From: an uncultured Clostridia bacterium | GTDB lineage: Bacteria; Bacillota; Clostridia; Oscillospirales; Ruminococcaceae | NCBI GenBank assembly: GCA_947627005.1 | Contig: CANQUJ010000008.1 | Location: 31,270 to 95,269 of the forward strand | Reading direction: 5' to 3' | DNA length: 64,000 nucleotides | Shown here: positions 1-11,504 of the stretch, piece after piece | How the letters are laid out: the number at the start of each line of letters is the position of its first letter | How positions within the stretch are numbered: the stretch's first letter is position 1 | Translations under genes and position numbers: made by a program | Notes under the pieces: model-generated | Databases searched by the model: none | What the model was told of the DNA's origin: nothing | The model's input: the letters and a program-made list of their open reading frames with translations, nothing else

Positions 1-1
1 C

Positions 2-316
2 GTAGACGTCAGCGGAATCAGCAAAGGTAAAGGCTTTGCCGGAACCATCAAGCGCTGGAACAACCACCGCCTTAAAGAGACTCACGGTACCGGCCCCGTA
101 CACCGCCACGCCGGCTCTATGGGCGCCTGCTCCTCGCCTTCGAGAATATTCAAGGGCAAGGGCATGCCGGGCCACCTCGGCGCCGAAAAGGTCACCGTAT
201 TGAACCTCGAAGTAGTTAAGGTAGACGCCGAAAACAACCTTATCGCCGTAAAGGGCGCCATTCCGGGCCCGCGCAACGGAATAGTCACCGTTCGCGACAG
301 CGTTAAGAAGGCTTAG
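2..316 (+). CDS. rplC: 50S ribosomal protein L3, C-terminal part (5' truncated by window edge)
   Basis: Frame 2 reads [66 protein letters not shown]..., the typical L3 C-terminus; directly upstream of rplD. Confidence 0.97.
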   Translation, partial: VDVSGISKGKGFAGTIKRWNNHRLKETHGTGPVHRHAGSMGACSSPSRIFKGKGMPGHLGAEKVTVLNLEVVKVDAENNLIAVKGAIPGPRNGIVTVRDSVKKA

Positions 317-333
317 TGGAAGGAGGAAACACA

Positions 334-957
334 ATGTCTAAGATTTCCGTATATGACATCAAGGGCAACGTCGTTGCCGACACTGAGCTTAACGACGCAA
401 TATGGGGAGTCGAGCCCAACGTTCCCGTTATGCACGCGGCGGTAGTAAACTATCTCGCAAACCGCAGACAGGGAACTCAATCGACCCTTACGAGAACCGA
501 AGTATCCGGCGGCGGAAGAAAGCCCTGGAGGCAGAAGGGAACCGGCCACGCAAGGCAGGGTTCTACCCGCGCCCCGCAGTGGACTCATGGCGGAGTGGCT
601 CTCGGCCCGAAGCCCCGCAGCTACAGATACACCATCAACAAAAAGGTCAGAAGGCTGGCGATGAAATCCGCCCTCTCCTCAAAGCTTGCCGAGGGCAACG
701 TTATCGTTCTTTCGGGCATCGACTTTGAAGACATCAAGACCAAAAACGTAGCCGAAATGCTTAAAGCTCTCGGAGCGGACAAGAAGGCCCTTATCGTCAA
801 CACCGAGGCCGACGAAAAGCTCATCAAGAGCGCGCGCAACATCCAGGGAGTAAAAACCGCCCTCGTAAACACCCTTAACGTTTACGATATCCTCGGCCAC
901 GACAAATTCATCGTCGTTAAAGACGCCGTTGCACAGATCGAGGAGGTATACTGCTAA
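334..957 (+). CDS. rplD: 50S ribosomal protein L4
   Basis: ORF 316..957; ATG at 334 after aggaggaaa; GGGRKPWRQKGTGHARQGSTRAPQW motif. Confidence 0.98.
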   Translation: MSKISVYDIKGNVVADTELNDAIWGVEPNVPVMHAAVVNYLANRRQGTQSTLTRTEVSGGGRKPWRQKGTGHARQGSTRAPQWTHGGVALGPKPRSYRYTINKKVRRLAMKSALSSKLAEGNVIVLSGIDFEDIKTKNVAEMLKALGADKKALIVNTEADEKLIKSARNIQGVKTALVNTLNVYDILGHDKFIVVKDAVAQIEEVYC

Positions 958-1253
958 TGGTTAAAACCGCTCAGGATATTATTCTCAAGCCGGTCATCAC
1001 CGAGGCTTCGATGGAAGACCTCAGAGCCGGGAAATACACCTTCAAAGTTATGAAGACCGCCAACAAGCACGAAATTAAAGCCGCAGTAGAAAGAATCTTC
1101 GGCGTTAAGGTCGCAAAGGTCAACACCATTCGCATGCAGGGCAAGACCCGCAGAATGGGCAGATACGAAGGAACAACGCCCTCATGGAAAAAGGCGATAG
1201 TTACTCTCGCCGAGGGTTCGAAGACCATATCCTTCTTCGACGGAATGATCTGA
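957..1253 (+). CDS. rplW: 50S ribosomal protein L23
   Basis: Translation and operon position; overlaps the rplD stop. Confidence 0.97.
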   Translation: MVKTAQDIILKPVITEASMEDLRAGKYTFKVMKTANKHEIKAAVERIFGVKVAKVNTIRMQGKTRRMGRYEGTTPSWKKAIVTLAEGSKTISFFDGMI

Positions 1254-1559
1254 CGGAGGATAGAGATTAGATGAACAGAGGACAGAGGCTTGGCGCCGAC
1301 TTTAACCCGCCGCTCGAATATGAGCGGGCGGAACAGGCCGAATCGCAAGGTCGTATAACAACTAAAGCGATAAGTCAAGTCTAAACCCGCAAATAAATTT
1401 CTGTCTTCTAACTTCCGACTTCTGACGCTCCGCTTGTCGCTATTCGGCAGAAGGTAAAAGCCGCCGCAAAGGTATCCGATATCTGCTGTCCGAATATCCG
1501 ACCTCTATATGGGAGTAGGCTCCCGATAAACCTATAATCTTGTAAGGAGAGATTTTCAC

Positions 1560-2393
1560 ATGGCCATAAAAAGCTATAAGCCGACTACGAACGGGCGCCG
1601 CGGAATGACTGTTACCGATTACAGCGTCCTTTCAAAAGTCGAGCCCGAAAGAAGCCTTCTTGAACCCCTTAAGAAGACTTCGGGCAGAAACAGCTACGGA
1701 AGAATCACCGTTCGCCACCACGGCGGCGGCGAAAGAAAAAAATACCGCGTTATCGACTTCAAGAGGAACAAGCTCGATATGGACGCCTCTGTTTTAACTC
1801 TTGAATACGACCCTAACCGTTCGGCGCACATCGCCCTCGTACAGTATGAAGACGGCGAGAAGAGATATATAATCGCCCCGAACGGCCTCAAAGTCGGCGA
1901 CACTGTTCGCGCCGGCGCCGGGGCGGATATCAAGCCCGGCAACGCGCTTCCGCTCATCAACATTCCGGTAGGTACCTTTATCCACAACATCGAGCTCTAT
2001 CCCGGCAAGGGCGCCCAGCTCGTCCGTTCGGCCGGAAATATGGCCCAGCTTATGGGCCGCGAAGGCGATATGGTTTTGGTTCGTCTTCCTTCCGGCGAGA
2101 TGAGATACATTCCCGCCAACTGCATGGCGACGATCGGGCAGGTCGGCAACATCGACCACGAAAACGTCCATCTCGGCAAAGCGGGAAGAAAACGCCATAT
2201 GGGCGTAAGACCTACCGTCAGAGGTTCGGTTATGAACCCCTGCGACCACCCGCACGGCGGCGGCGAAGGCAAAGCGCCCGTCGGTCGTCCTTCCCCGGTA
2301 TCGCCTTGGGGCAAGCCGACTATGGGCTATAAGACCAGAGCCAAGCATCATCGCTCCGATAAGTATATCGTTAAGCGCCGCAACGCGAAGTAA
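1560..2393 (+). CDS. rplB: 50S ribosomal protein L2
   Basis: [18 protein letters not shown]...[17 protein letters not shown] motif. Confidence 0.98.
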   Translation: MAIKSYKPTTNGRRGMTVTDYSVLSKVEPERSLLEPLKKTSGRNSYGRITVRHHGGGERKKYRVIDFKRNKLDMDASVLTLEYDPNRSAHIALVQYEDGEKRYIIAPNGLKVGDTVRAGAGADIKPGNALPLINIPVGTFIHNIELYPGKGAQLVRSAGNMAQLMGREGDMVLVRLPSGEMRYIPANCMATIGQVGNIDHENVHLGKAGRKRHMGVRPTVRGSVMNPCDHPHGGGEGKAPVGRPSPVSPWGKPTMGYKTRAKHHRSDKYIVKRRNAK

Positions 2394-2416
2394 TGCCGAA
2401 AGGAGGCAGATGAATA

Positions 2417-2698
2417 ATGGGTAGAAGTGTTAAAAAAGGACCTTTCGTGCAGGACTCACTCTACAAAAAGGTCATCGCTATGAACGAAACGGGAGAGAAG
2501 AAGGCTATCAAGACTTGGAGCCGCGCATCCGTTATCTTCCCTGATTTCGTTGGTCATACATTTGCCGTCCACGACGGACGCAAGCACGTTCCGGTATACA
2601 TCACCGAGGACATGGTCGGCCACCGCTTGGGCGAATTCGCCCCGACGAGAACCTTTAAAGGTCATGCCGGCTCAAAGACGTCGAACAACGGTAAATAG
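2417..2698 (+). CDS. rpsS: 30S ribosomal protein S19
   Basis: [11 protein letters not shown]...; position in S10 operon. Confidence 0.98.
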   Translation: MGRSVKKGPFVQDSLYKKVIAMNETGEKKAIKTWSRASVIFPDFVGHTFAVHDGRKHVPVYITEDMVGHRLGEFAPTRTFKGHAGSKTSNNGK

Positions 2699-2718
2699 CC
2701 CGAAAGGAGGAAATTCAA

Positions 2719-3054
2719 ATGGAAGCTAAGGCAATACTCAGAAATGCCCGTATTGCTCCCCGTAAGGTTGAGATTGTTCTCAATCTTATAAGAGGCAAGG
2801 ATTACGAAACCGCCCTTGCCATACTGAAGCATACTCCTAAGTCCGCTTGCGAATACCTTATAAAGCTTATAAACTCGGCCGCGGCCAACGCGGAAAACAA
2901 CTTCCACATGGATAAAACAAATCTCTATGTGTCCGAATGTTTCGTTTGCCCGGGTCCCACGCTTAAAAGGTATCAGGCAAGAGCAAAGGGCAGCGGAGCC
3001 AGAATTCTCAAGAGAACTTCTCATGTAACGGTCGTTCTCTCTGAAAAGGAATAA
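2719..3054 (+). CDS. rplV: 50S ribosomal protein L22
   Basis: Translation and operon order. Confidence 0.97.
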   Translation: MEAKAILRNARIAPRKVEIVLNLIRGKDYETALAILKHTPKSACEYLIKLINSAAANAENNFHMDKTNLYVSECFVCPGPTLKRYQARAKGSGARILKRTSHVTVVLSEKE

Positions 3055-3074
3055 GTCGGAAGAGGAGGTAAACT

Positions 3075-3848
3075 ATGGGACAAAAAGTTAATCCGCACGG
3101 TTTGCGCGTCGGTATCATCAAGGATTGGGATTCCCGCTGGTTTGCAGATAAGAGCACTTTCGGCGACACCCTTGTTGAAGATTACAATATCCGTAACTAC
3201 ATCAAGAAGAATCTCTATTCCGCGGGAGTGCCGCGCGTTGAAATCGAAAGATTTGCAGACAAAGTTAAAATCAATATCCACTGCGCAAAGCCCGGCCTTG
3301 TAATCGGCCGCGGCGGCGAGGCGATCGACAAGCTTAGGGCCGACATCGAAAAGAAGATCGGCAAGACCGTTTCGCTCAATATATTCGAGGTCAAGTCGCC
3401 CGACCTTAACGCACAGCTCGTCGCCGAAAGGATCGCGCTCGACCTTGAAAACAGAGTCGCATTCAGAAGGGCCATGAAGGGCGCTATCGGAAGAGCGATG
3501 AAGCTTGGCGCAAAGGGAATCAAAACCAAGGCTTCGGGCCGCTTGGGCGGCGCCGAAATTGCCAGAAGCGAAACCTATCATGAGGGCACTATCCCGCTTC
3601 AGACCATAAGAGCCGATATCGACTACGGCACGGCCGAGGCCGCGACCACCTACGGCAGGATCGGCGTAAAGGTCTGGATCTATAAGGGCGAAGTCCTTAA
3701 GGGCGAGGCCGCTCCGGCCGAAGAAAAGCCCGAGCGCCGCAACCGCCGCCCGAGAAACGGCGACGACAGGCCCCGCCGCCCGAGAAACGACAACCGCGAG
3801 AATCGCGCCCCGAGAGGGGAAACCAAAAGAGAAGGGGGTAATAAATAA
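3075..3848 (+). CDS. rpsC: 30S ribosomal protein S3 with Arg/Pro-rich C-terminal tail
   Basis: [23 protein letters not shown]...; KH domain GLVIGRGG. Confidence 0.98.
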   Translation: MGQKVNPHGLRVGIIKDWDSRWFADKSTFGDTLVEDYNIRNYIKKNLYSAGVPRVEIERFADKVKINIHCAKPGLVIGRGGEAIDKLRADIEKKIGKTVSLNIFEVKSPDLNAQLVAERIALDLENRVAFRRAMKGAIGRAMKLGAKGIKTKASGRLGGAEIARSETYHEGTIPLQTIRADIDYGTAEAATTYGRIGVKVWIYKGEVLKGEAAPAEEKPERRNRRPRNGDDRPRRPRNDNRENRAPRGETKREGGNK

Positions 3849-4270
3849 TGTTACTTCCGAAAAGAGTTAAACACCGCAAACAGCACCGCGGAAGAATGAA
3901 GGGGCAGGCGACGAGAGGAAACTACGTCGCATACGGAGAGTACGGCCTTCAGGCGCTCGAGCCCTCGTGGATCACTTCGGCACAGATCGAGGCCGCCCGT
4001 ATCGCCATGACCCGTTATATCAAGCGCGGCGGACAGGTTTGGATCAAGATCTTCCCCGACAAGCCCGTAACCACCAAGGCTCTCGGCACCAGAATGGGTT
4101 CCGGTAAAGGTACCCCGGAATTTTGGGTAGCGGTAGTTAAGCCCGGCAAGGTTATGTTCGAGATCGCCGGGGTCACCGAAGACACCGCCAAAGAGGCTAT
4201 GCGTCTTGCGGCGCACAAGCTTCCCATCAAGTGCAAGTTCGTCAAAAAAGAAGAGGAGGGCGAGCAGTAA
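3848..4270 (+). CDS. rplP: 50S ribosomal protein L16
   Basis: [19 protein letters not shown]... Confidence 0.98.
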   Translation: MLLPKRVKHRKQHRGRMKGQATRGNYVAYGEYGLQALEPSWITSAQIEAARIAMTRYIKRGGQVWIKIFPDKPVTTKALGTRMGSGKGTPEFWVAVVKPGKVMFEIAGVTEDTAKEAMRLAAHKLPIKCKFVKKEEEGEQ

Positions 4271-4461
4271 TGAAAACAAGCGAAATCAAAGAAATGACTC
4301 TTGTCGAGATGCAAAACAAGCTCGCCGATCTTCGCGAAGAGCTTTTCAACCTTCGTTTCCAGCACACTGTCAACCAGCTCGACAACCCTATGAGAATCAA
4401 GGCCGTTAAAAAAGACATCGCGCGTGTTATGACCTTCATTCGCCAAAGGGAATCCGAGTGA
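4270..4461 (+). CDS. rpmC: 50S ribosomal protein L29
   Basis: Internal ATG of ORF 4231..4461; [31 protein letters not shown]; overlaps rplP stop (taATG). Confidence 0.95.
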   Translation: MKTSEIKEMTLVEMQNKLADLREELFNLRFQHTVNQLDNPMRIKAVKKDIARVMTFIRQRESE

Positions 4462-4479
4462 TTGGGAGGAGGATTTTAA

Positions 4480-4737
4480 ATGAGCGAAAGAAAGCTTAGA
4501 AAGACAAGAGTGGGCAAGGTCGTCTCGGATAAGATGGACAAAACCATCGTAGTCGCGATAGAAGACAACGTTATGCACCCGCTTTATAAGAAGATCATCA
4601 AAAGAACGGTCAAGTTCAAGGCCCATGACGAAGACAATACCGCCCACACCGGCGACACCGTCCAGATCATGGAGACCCGCCCTCTTTCAAAAGACAAGAG
4701 ATGGCGCCTTGTAAAGGTTCTTGAGCAGGCCAAGTAA
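4480..4737 (+). CDS. rpsQ: 30S ribosomal protein S17
   Basis: Translation and operon order. Confidence 0.97.
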   Translation: MSERKLRKTRVGKVVSDKMDKTIVVAIEDNVMHPLYKKIIKRTVKFKAHDEDNTAHTGDTVQIMETRPLSKDKRWRLVKVLEQAK

Positions 4738-4776
4738 GCCAAGTATTATTTCAATTATTGAAAGGAGGAACTTGCT

Positions 4777-5145
4777 GTGATACAAATGCAGACCAGACTC
4801 AAAGTAGCAGACAACACAGGCGCGAAAGAGCTTATGTGCATAAGAGTCTTGGGCGGCACTCGCCGCAAGTACGCCAACATCGGCGATGTCGTTGTAGCTT
4901 CCGTTAAAAAGGCTGCTCCCGGCGGCATGGTCAAAAAAGGCGACGTAGTTAAAGCAGTAATCGTTCGTTCAACTAAGGGCTTGCGCCGCGACGACGGAAC
5001 CTATATCCGTTTCGACGAAAACGCAGCCGTTATAATCAAAGAAGACAAAACACCGAGGGGGACCCGTATCTTCGGCCTCGTAGCCAGAGAGCTTAGAGAC
5101 CACGATTTCGTAAAGATCATGTCCTTGGCCCCCGAGGTACTTTAA
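4777..5145 (+). CDS. rplN: 50S ribosomal protein L14 (GTG start)
   Basis: [27 protein letters not shown]... Confidence 0.97.
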   Translation: MIQMQTRLKVADNTGAKELMCIRVLGGTRRKYANIGDVVVASVKKAAPGGMVKKGDVVKAVIVRSTKGLRRDDGTYIRFDENAAVIIKEDKTPRGTRIFGLVARELRDHDFVKIMSLAPEVL

Positions 5146-5161
5146 AGAAGGAGGAGCCGAA

Positions 5162-5482
5162 ATGAATAAAATTCACGTTAAAACCGGTGACTCCGTTGTA
5201 ATCTTAAGCGGAAAAGACAAGGGCAAAAGAGGAAACGTCCTCGCCGTCTCCCCAAAAGAGGGCAAGCTTATAGTCGAGGGCTGCAATATGGCCACCAAAT
5301 CGGTCAAGCCCCGCAGACAGGGCGAGCAGGGCGGAATAGTCAAGGCCGAGGCCGCGATGTATTCCTCTAAAGTCGCTCTCTATTGCCCCAAATGCGAAAG
5401 AGGCGTCAGATACGGCGTTAAAACCGACGACGACGGCAAAAAGATCAGAGTTTGCAAGCGCTGCGGCGCCGAGATTAAGTAA
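5162..5482 (+). CDS. rplX: 50S ribosomal protein L24
   Basis: KOW motif KTGDSVVILSGKDKGKRG; C-terminal CPKC/CKRC. Confidence 0.97.
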   Translation: MNKIHVKTGDSVVILSGKDKGKRGNVLAVSPKEGKLIVEGCNMATKSVKPRRQGEQGGIVKAEAAMYSSKVALYCPKCERGVRYGVKTDDDGKKIRVCKRCGAEIK

Positions 5483-5494
5483 GGAGGATATCAG

Positions 5495-6034
5495 ATGGCA
5501 AGACTTAAAGATTTATATGTCAGCGAGATAGCCCCCGCGCTTATGAAAAAATTCGGATACAAAAACGTCATGCAGATCCCGAAGCTCGATAAAGTAGTCA
5601 TCAACGTAGGCTGCGGCGAGGCAAAGGAAAATTCTAAGGTCGTCGACGCCGTTGTTACCGACCTTTCGGCCATAACCGGCCAGAAGCCGATAGTCTGCAA
5701 GGCCAAAAAATCCGTCGCAAACTTCAAGCTTCGCGAGGGAATGCCCATCGGAGTAAAGGTCACCCTTCGTTCCGATAAAATGTATGAGTTTATCGACAGG
5801 CTCTTTAACGTAGCCTTCCCGCGAGTACGCGACTTTAAAGGAATCAGCCCCAACTCTTTCGACGGCAGAGGGAACTACTCTACCGGCATCAAAGAGCAGC
5901 TTATATTCCCCGAGATCGAGTTCGATAAGATCGACAAAGTTCGCGGAATGGACATCAACTTTATCACCACCGCAAAGACCGACGAAGAGGCCAAAGAGCT
6001 GCTCTCTATGCTGGGCGCTCCGTTCGCCAAGTAA
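5495..6034 (+). CDS. rplE: 50S ribosomal protein L5
   Basis: Translation and operon order. Confidence 0.97.
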   Translation: MARLKDLYVSEIAPALMKKFGYKNVMQIPKLDKVVINVGCGEAKENSKVVDAVVTDLSAITGQKPIVCKAKKSVANFKLREGMPIGVKVTLRSDKMYEFIDRLFNVAFPRVRDFKGISPNSFDGRGNYSTGIKEQLIFPEIEFDKIDKVRGMDINFITTAKTDEEAKELLSMLGAPFAK

Positions 6035-6053
6035 ATAGGAGGATTGATGAAAT

Positions 6054-6239
6054 ATGGCTAAAAAATCTATGGTATTAAAGCAACAGGCAAAGCCTAAGTT
6101 CTCGTCCCGTGCTTACAACAGGTGCAAGATTTGCGGAAGACCGCACGCCTATCTTCGCAAGTTCGGCATATGCCGTATCTGCTTCAGAAATTTGGCGCAC
6201 AACGGTCAGATCCCCGGCGTTAAGAAGGCAAGCTGGTAA
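6054..6239 (+). CDS. rpsN: 30S ribosomal protein S14, zinc-binding type Z
   Basis: 61 aa; CKIC...CRIC zinc ligands. Confidence 0.97.
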   Translation: MAKKSMVLKQQAKPKFSSRAYNRCKICGRPHAYLRKFGICRICFRNLAHNGQIPGVKKASW

Positions 6240-6268
6240 ACCCAGACATACAAAGGAGGCAAAACAGT

Positions 6269-6667
6269 ATGCAGATTACCGATACGATAGCTGATTTGCT
6301 TACAAGAATCCGCAACGCGAGTTCTGCAAAGCACGCTACGGTTGACGTTCCCGCTTCCAATGTCAAAAAGGCGATAACCGAGATACTCCTCAACGAGGGA
6401 TACATCAAGGCTTATCAGGTCGTCGAGGACGGAAAGCAGGGAATCATTAGAATAACACTTAAATACGATGAGAATAAAGCGCCCGTAATCTCGGGACTCA
6501 GAAGGGTCTCAAAGCCCGGATTGAGAATCTACTCGAGCTGCGAGGATATGCCCAAGGTTATGAAGGGCCTCGGCGTAGCGATAGTTTCAACCTCTAAAGG
6601 TATCGTTACCGACAAAAAGGCCCGCGAGCTCGGCGTAGGCGGCGAGATTCTCGCATTCGTCTGGTAA
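6269..6667 (+). CDS. rpsH: 30S ribosomal protein S8
   Basis: [18 protein letters not shown]... Confidence 0.97.
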   Translation: MQITDTIADLLTRIRNASSAKHATVDVPASNVKKAITEILLNEGYIKAYQVVEDGKQGIIRITLKYDENKAPVISGLRRVSKPGLRIYSSCEDMPKVMKGLGVAIVSTSKGIVTDKKARELGVGGEILAFVW

Positions 6668-6677
6668 GGAGGAAGTT

Positions 6678-7229
6678 ATGTCAAGAATAGGATTAAAGCC
6701 CATAACTGTCCCCGCAGGCGTAGAGATCACCGTTGCCGAAGGCAACGTAGTAACCGTCAAGGGGCCGAAGGGCACTCTTACAAAAACATTTAACCCCGCG
6801 TTGACCATAGCCGTCGAGAACGGAGAGATAAAGGTCTCTCGCCCCGACGACGAGCAGCTTTCAAAATCCCTCCACGGCCTTACCAGAACCCTGGTAAACA
6901 ATATGGTAGAGGGCGTGGTAAACGGATATCAGAAGCTTTTGGTCATCGAAGGAACCGGTTATAGGGCCGCAAAACAGGGCAAAGACGTTATCCTTAACCT
7001 CGGATACTCTCACCAAGTAGTAGTCAGCGAGACCGCTACCATAAGCCTCGAGGTTCCGCAGCCCAACCAAATCCTCGTCAAGGGAATCGACAAGCAGGAA
7101 GTCGGTCAGTTTGCCTGCGAAGTCAGAGCAAAGCGCCCGCCCGAGCCTTATAAGGGCAAGGGGATCCGCTATGACGGCGAGGTAATCGTCCGCAAGGCAG
7201 GTAAAGCCGGCAAAGGCGCAAAGAAGTAA
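6678..7229 (+). CDS. rplF: 50S ribosomal protein L6
   Basis: [17 protein letters not shown]... Confidence 0.97.
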   Translation: MSRIGLKPITVPAGVEITVAEGNVVTVKGPKGTLTKTFNPALTIAVENGEIKVSRPDDEQLSKSLHGLTRTLVNNMVEGVVNGYQKLLVIEGTGYRAAKQGKDVILNLGYSHQVVVSETATISLEVPQPNQILVKGIDKQEVGQFACEVRAKRPPEPYKGKGIRYDGEVIVRKAGKAGKGAKK

Positions 7230-7246
7230 CTAAAGGAGATTAAGCT

Positions 7247-7606
7247 ATGGTAAAATCAGTTGACAGAGCCAAGGCAAGGGCCCATCGCCACCTAAGAGTT
7301 CGCTCTAAGGTAAGCGGAACGAGCGCCTGCCCCCGTCTCAACGTTTTCCGCTCCGCAAAGCATATCTATGCACAGGTCATAGACGACGTCACCGGAACTA
7401 CTCTCTGCGCCGCTTCAAGCATGACTAAAGGCTTTGAGGGCAACGGCGGAAACGTAGAGGGCGCAAAGAAGGTCGGCGAAATGATCGCCGAGCTTTGCAA
7501 GCAAAAAGGGATAGAAGAAGTCGTTTTCGACAGAGGCGGCTATGTATATCACGGCCGCGTTGCAGCTTTGGCCGACGGCGCCCGCGAAGGCGGACTTAAG
7601 TTCTAA
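7247..7606 (+). CDS. rplR: 50S ribosomal protein L18
   Basis: Translation and operon order. Confidence 0.97.
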   Translation: MVKSVDRAKARAHRHLRVRSKVSGTSACPRLNVFRSAKHIYAQVIDDVTGTTLCAASSMTKGFEGNGGNVEGAKKVGEMIAELCKQKGIEEVVFDRGGYVYHGRVAALADGAREGGLKF

Positions 7607-7623
7607 ATAAGGAGGTAATCGTT

Positions 7624-8142
7624 TTGGCAATAATTGACGCTTCAAAATTAGAGCTTGTTGAAAAGCCGGTAGCGATAAACCGCGTATCCAAAACCGTCAA
7701 GGGCGGCCGTATTATGAAATTCTCGGCGCTTATGGTAGTAGGCGACGGTAACGGCGTTGTAGGCTTCGGCATCGGCAAGTCGAGCGAAGTTCCCGACGCT
7801 ATCCGCAAAGGGATCGAAGACGCCAAGAAGAATCTTATCAGAATCCCGTTAAAGGGAACCACCATCCCCCACGACGTCGTAGGAATCTACGGCGCGGGCA
7901 GAGTACTTTTAAGGCCCGCCGCCGCCGGTACCGGAGTTATCGCGGGCGGCCCCGTCCGCGCGGTTATCGAAGCCGCCGGTATCAAAGACATCAGAACGAA
8001 ATCTCTTCGTTCAAATAACCCCTGCAACGTCGTAAGGGCAACCTTCAACGGGCTCCAATCCCTTAAATCGGCCGACGAAGTCGCCGCAAAAAGGGGCAAG
8101 ACCGTTAAAGAAATATTCGGCAAAGAAGGGGGAGAGAACTGA
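7624..8142 (+). CDS. rpsE: 30S ribosomal protein S5 (TTG start)
   Basis: [26 protein letters not shown] motif. Confidence 0.97.
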   Translation: MAIIDASKLELVEKPVAINRVSKTVKGGRIMKFSALMVVGDGNGVVGFGIGKSSEVPDAIRKGIEDAKKNLIRIPLKGTTIPHDVVGIYGAGRVLLRPAAAGTGVIAGGPVRAVIEAAGIKDIRTKSLRSNNPCNVVRATFNGLQSLKSADEVAAKRGKTVKEIFGKEGGEN

Positions 8143-8318
8143 TGGCCCTTAAAATCGAGCTTGTAAAAAGCCTTAACGGAAGGCTTAAAGAGCAGATCGC
8201 GACCGCCAACTCTCTCGGCCTTCGCAAGATAGGGGACGTTACGGTTCAGCCCGACAGCCCCCAGACTAAAGGTAAAATCAACAAGATCGTACACCTGATC
8301 AAAGTTACCGAAGAATAA
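8142..8318 (+). CDS. rpmD: 50S ribosomal protein L30
   Basis: 58-aa ORF below the track cutoff: [58 protein letters not shown]; between rpsE and rplO; start overlaps rpsE stop. Confidence 0.93.
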   Translation: MALKIELVKSLNGRLKEQIATANSLGLRKIGDVTVQPDSPQTKGKINKIVHLIKVTEE

Positions 8319-8336
8319 TATAAGGAGGTGTAGCAA

Positions 8337-8777
8337 TTGAAATTGCACGATTTGGCGCCCGCCGAAGGCTCGACCCGCGAGGCTAAAAGAGTCGGCAGAG
8401 GACATGGCTCCGGCTGGGGCAAAACTGCCGCAAAGGGTCATAAAGGCCAGAACGCCCGCTCCGGCGGCGGAGTAAGGCCCGGCTTTGAAGGCGGACAGAC
8501 AAGGCTCGCAAGGCGTATCCCTAAAAGGGGCTTTAACAACGTCTTCGCGACCGCATATACTGCAATCAACGTTTCGGACCTTGAAAAATTCGTCGACGGC
8601 ACCGTAGTTGACGCCGAGCTTTTAAAAGCAGCCGGAGTTATCAAGAAAGAAAACGACGGCGTTAAGATCCTCGGAAACGGCGAACTCACCAAAAAACTTA
8701 CCGTTAAGGCAGCCGCCTTCTCTGCTTCCGCAAAAGAGAAGATAGAAAAGGCCGGCGGAGAGGCAGAGGTGGTCTAA
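8337..8777 (+). CDS. rplO: 50S ribosomal protein L15 (TTG start)
   Basis: [38 protein letters not shown]... Confidence 0.97.
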   Translation: MKLHDLAPAEGSTREAKRVGRGHGSGWGKTAAKGHKGQNARSGGGVRPGFEGGQTRLARRIPKRGFNNVFATAYTAINVSDLEKFVDGTVVDAELLKAAGVIKKENDGVKILGNGELTKKLTVKAAAFSASAKEKIEKAGGEAEVV

Positions 8778-8778
8778 G

Positions 8779-10074
8779 GTGTTCGAGACGTTAAAAAACG
8801 CATGGAAGGTCGCGGATATCCGCAAAAAGATTCTGTTTACCCTCCTCATCGTTATCATCTATCGGCTTGGCGGCTATATCCCCGTCCCTTTTCTTGACGC
8901 CTCGGCCATCGGAGAGATGATCGGCGACAGCGGGAACATCTTCAGCTACCTCAACGTTCTTTCGGGCGGAACCTTCTCGAGAGCCACCCTTATGTGCCTC
9001 TCGATCTCGCCCTATATTAACGCGCAGATCATCATTCAGCTTTTAACCTTCGCGATCCCCGCTCTCGAGCGTTTGGCCAAAGAGGGCGAATCCGGAAGGG
9101 CAAAGCTCGACAAAATCACTAAATACACGACCCTCGGCATCGCGCTGTTCCAGTCTTGGGCGTATTACCTTACCCTTAAGAACTCCGGTTCGCTCGTATA
9201 TACCTCCGGCTTCTCTAAGGTATTGGCAGAGATCGTCATCATCGCCTGCTTCACCGCCGGCGGAATGTTGGTGATCTGGCTCGGCGCGCTTATAGACAAA
9301 AGGGGAATCGGCAACGGTATCTCTATCCTGCTCTTCGCGGGTATAATCGCAAACCTTCCGGCTTCCTTCGGCGCGACCTTCTCGCAGCTCATCAGCACCG
9401 GCGAGGCGTTCTATATCGTCCTCGTCCCGATAATCATAATCATCTTCGTTCTGATGATCGCCTTTATCGTATTTATGGACAACGCCGAGAGAAGGATCCC
9501 GATCCAATACGCCAAGCGCGTAGTCGGAAGAAAAATGTACGGCGGACAGTCGACCTATCTTCCCATAAAGATCGCGATGGCAGGCGTTCTCCCGATAATC
9601 TTCGCCATGTCCTTTATGTCCATTCCGCAGACTATCGAGATGTTCACCGGCGAACCCGAAGCGGGCACCTTCTGGGCGGGGTTCCTCAACCTGTTCAGAA
9701 CCACCCACCCCTTCTACGCAACCCTTTACTTCGTCCTTATCATCGTATTCAGCTACTTCTACGTATCTATGCAGTATAATCCCGTAGAGATCGCCAACAA
9801 CCTAAGGCAGAATAACGGCGGCATCCCGGGAATCCGCCCCGGAAAGCCCACCTCCGACTACATCACGAGGATCCTTTCCAAGCTGATACTTATCGGGGCG
9901 CTCTTCCTCGGCGTCGTAGCTCTCTTCCCGATCATCTTCGCACAGATCACCGGAGTCGGCTCGCTGGCCCTCGGCGGAACCTCTATCCTCATCGTCGTTT
10001 CCGTCGCACTCGAGACTGTAAGACAGCTCGAATCCCAGCTTATGATGCGCCACCACAAGGGCTTCCTTGAATAA
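8779..10074 (+). CDS. secY: Preprotein translocase subunit SecY
   Basis: Multi-TM translation; RRIPIQYAKRVVGRKMYGGQSTYLPIKIAMAGVLPIIFA. Confidence 0.98.
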   Translation: MFETLKNAWKVADIRKKILFTLLIVIIYRLGGYIPVPFLDASAIGEMIGDSGNIFSYLNVLSGGTFSRATLMCLSISPYINAQIIIQLLTFAIPALERLAKEGESGRAKLDKITKYTTLGIALFQSWAYYLTLKNSGSLVYTSGFSKVLAEIVIIACFTAGGMLVIWLGALIDKRGIGNGISILLFAGIIANLPASFGATFSQLISTGEAFYIVLVPIIIIIFVLMIAFIVFMDNAERRIPIQYAKRVVGRKMYGGQSTYLPIKIAMAGVLPIIFAMSFMSIPQTIEMFTGEPEAGTFWAGFLNLFRTTHPFYATLYFVLIIVFSYFYVSMQYNPVEIANNLRQNNGGIPGIRPGKPTSDYITRILSKLILIGALFLGVVALFPIIFAQITGVGSLALGGTSILIVVSVALETVRQLESQLMMRHHKGFLE

Positions 10075-10110
10075 GGCGAATTTAAATCCATCAACGAAAG
10101 GAGCATACGC

Positions 10111-10743
10111 ATGAATCTTATTTTGCTCGGCGCGCCCGGCGCCGGAAAGGGCACGCAGGCCGAAGTTATCTGCGCAGCCAAGGGCATACCCGCCATATCT
10201 ACCGGCAACATGCTTAGAGAGGCCGTTAAAAACGGCACCGAAAGCGGCCTTGCCGCCAAAAAGTATATGGACGCCGGAGAGCTTGTTCCCGACGAAGTCG
10301 TCATCGGAATCCTTAAAGACAGGATAGCCGAGCCCGACTGCAAGGGCGGCTTCATTCTCGACGGCTTCCCGAGAACCGTTCCCCAGGCCGAAGCGCTTGA
10401 AAAAATGGGCGTAAATATCGACAAAGTCATCGAGATCTACGTCCCCGACGAAAAGATCGCCGAAAGGCTGGGCGGAAGACGGGTCTGCGAATCCTGCGGA
10501 AACTCCTATCACGTCGTTTACAAGCCCACCAAGGTCGAAGGCGTTTGCGACGCCTGCGGCGGCAGGGTAGTCATCAGAAAAGACGACGAGCCCGCGACCG
10601 TTCTCGAAAGGCTTAAAGTATATCACGAAAAAACCGCGCCCCTTAAAGATTTCTACGAAAAGCGCGGCAAGCTTAGAACGGTGGTCGGCCAAGAGGAAGT
10701 CGCAGAGACTTCGAGGCTTACTCTCGAGGCTGTAAACGCCTAA
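10111..10743 (+). CDS. adk: Adenylate kinase (zinc-finger lid type)
   Basis: MNLILLGAPGAGKGTQA P-loop; CESCG...CDACGG lid cysteines. Confidence 0.97.
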   Translation: MNLILLGAPGAGKGTQAEVICAAKGIPAISTGNMLREAVKNGTESGLAAKKYMDAGELVPDEVVIGILKDRIAEPDCKGGFILDGFPRTVPQAEALEKMGVNIDKVIEIYVPDEKIAERLGGRRVCESCGNSYHVVYKPTKVEGVCDACGGRVVIRKDDEPATVLERLKVYHEKTAPLKDFYEKRGKLRTVVGQEEVAETSRLTLEAVNA

Positions 10744-10751
10744 AATCCGAT

Positions 10752-11504
10752 ATGATAACAGTTAAAACATCAAGCGAACTCCTGAAAATGAAAAAGGCGG
10801 GGCTTATAACCGGCGGGGCGCTTAAGGCCGCCGGGAACGCGATACACGAGGGCATGAGCACATACGACCTCGACCGCGTTATCCACGACTATATCGTCTC
10901 TCACGGCGCAAAGCCCTCCTTCCTGCATTACAGCGGCTACCCCGCAAGCGCCTGCATCTCGGTGAACGATACCGTTATCCACGGTATCCCTTCTAAAAGC
11001 GAGAAGCTTAAAAAAGGCGACATTGTTTCGATAGACGTCGGCGCATATATCGACGGCTACCACGGCGATTCCGCCAAAACCTTCGCGGTGGGTGAGATTT
11101 CGCCCGAGGCTCAGGCTTTGATGGACTCTACCGAGCAAAGCCTATACGCCGCGATCGAAGCCGTAAGGCCGGGCGCCAGAATAGGCGATATTTCGCACAT
11201 CGTTCAGGAGTATAATGAATCCCGCGGGTTTTCGGTCGTCCGCCAATACGTCGGCCACGGCGTAGGAAGAGACCTTCACGAAGACCCGGAGGTGCCGAAC
11301 TTCGGCAGGGCGGGGCATGGGCCGCGCCTCGTTCCCGGAATGGTCATCGCGATAGAACCGATGATAAACCAAGGCGGAGCGCAGGTTAAGGTCCTTCCCG
11401 ACGGTTGGACTGTCAAGACCGTCGACGGCAAGCTTTCGGCTCACTTTGAGCACACCGTTGCCGTTACGGCCGACGGCCCCGTCATATTGACCCTTGCGGA
11501 ATGA
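10752..11504 (+). CDS. map: Type I methionyl aminopeptidase
   Basis: Translation; GHGVGRDLHEDPEVPN and MVIAIEPM motifs. Confidence 0.97.
   Translation: MITVKTSSELLKMKKAGLITGGALKAAGNAIHEGMSTYDLDRVIHDYIVSHGAKPSFLHYSGYPASACISVNDTVIHGIPSKSEKLKKGDIVSIDVGAYIDGYHGDSAKTFAVGEISPEAQALMDSTEQSLYAAIEAVRPGARIGDISHIVQEYNESRGFSVVRQYVGHGVGRDLHEDPEVPNFGRAGHGPRLVPGMVIAIEPMINQGGAQVKVLPDGWTVKTVDGKLSAHFEHTVAVTADGPVILTLAE

Noticed and set aside
3697-3848. Arg/Pro-rich C-terminal extension of S3 as novel
   Set aside because: S3 C-terminal basic tails vary widely among Firmicutes; no evidence for special function.
6054-6239. Zinc-type S14, L31 and L36 as unusual
   Set aside because: Normal for many Firmicutes.
9802-10692. 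296-aa minus-strand ORF opposite adk/secY
   Set aside because: Antisense shadow in a conserved operon.
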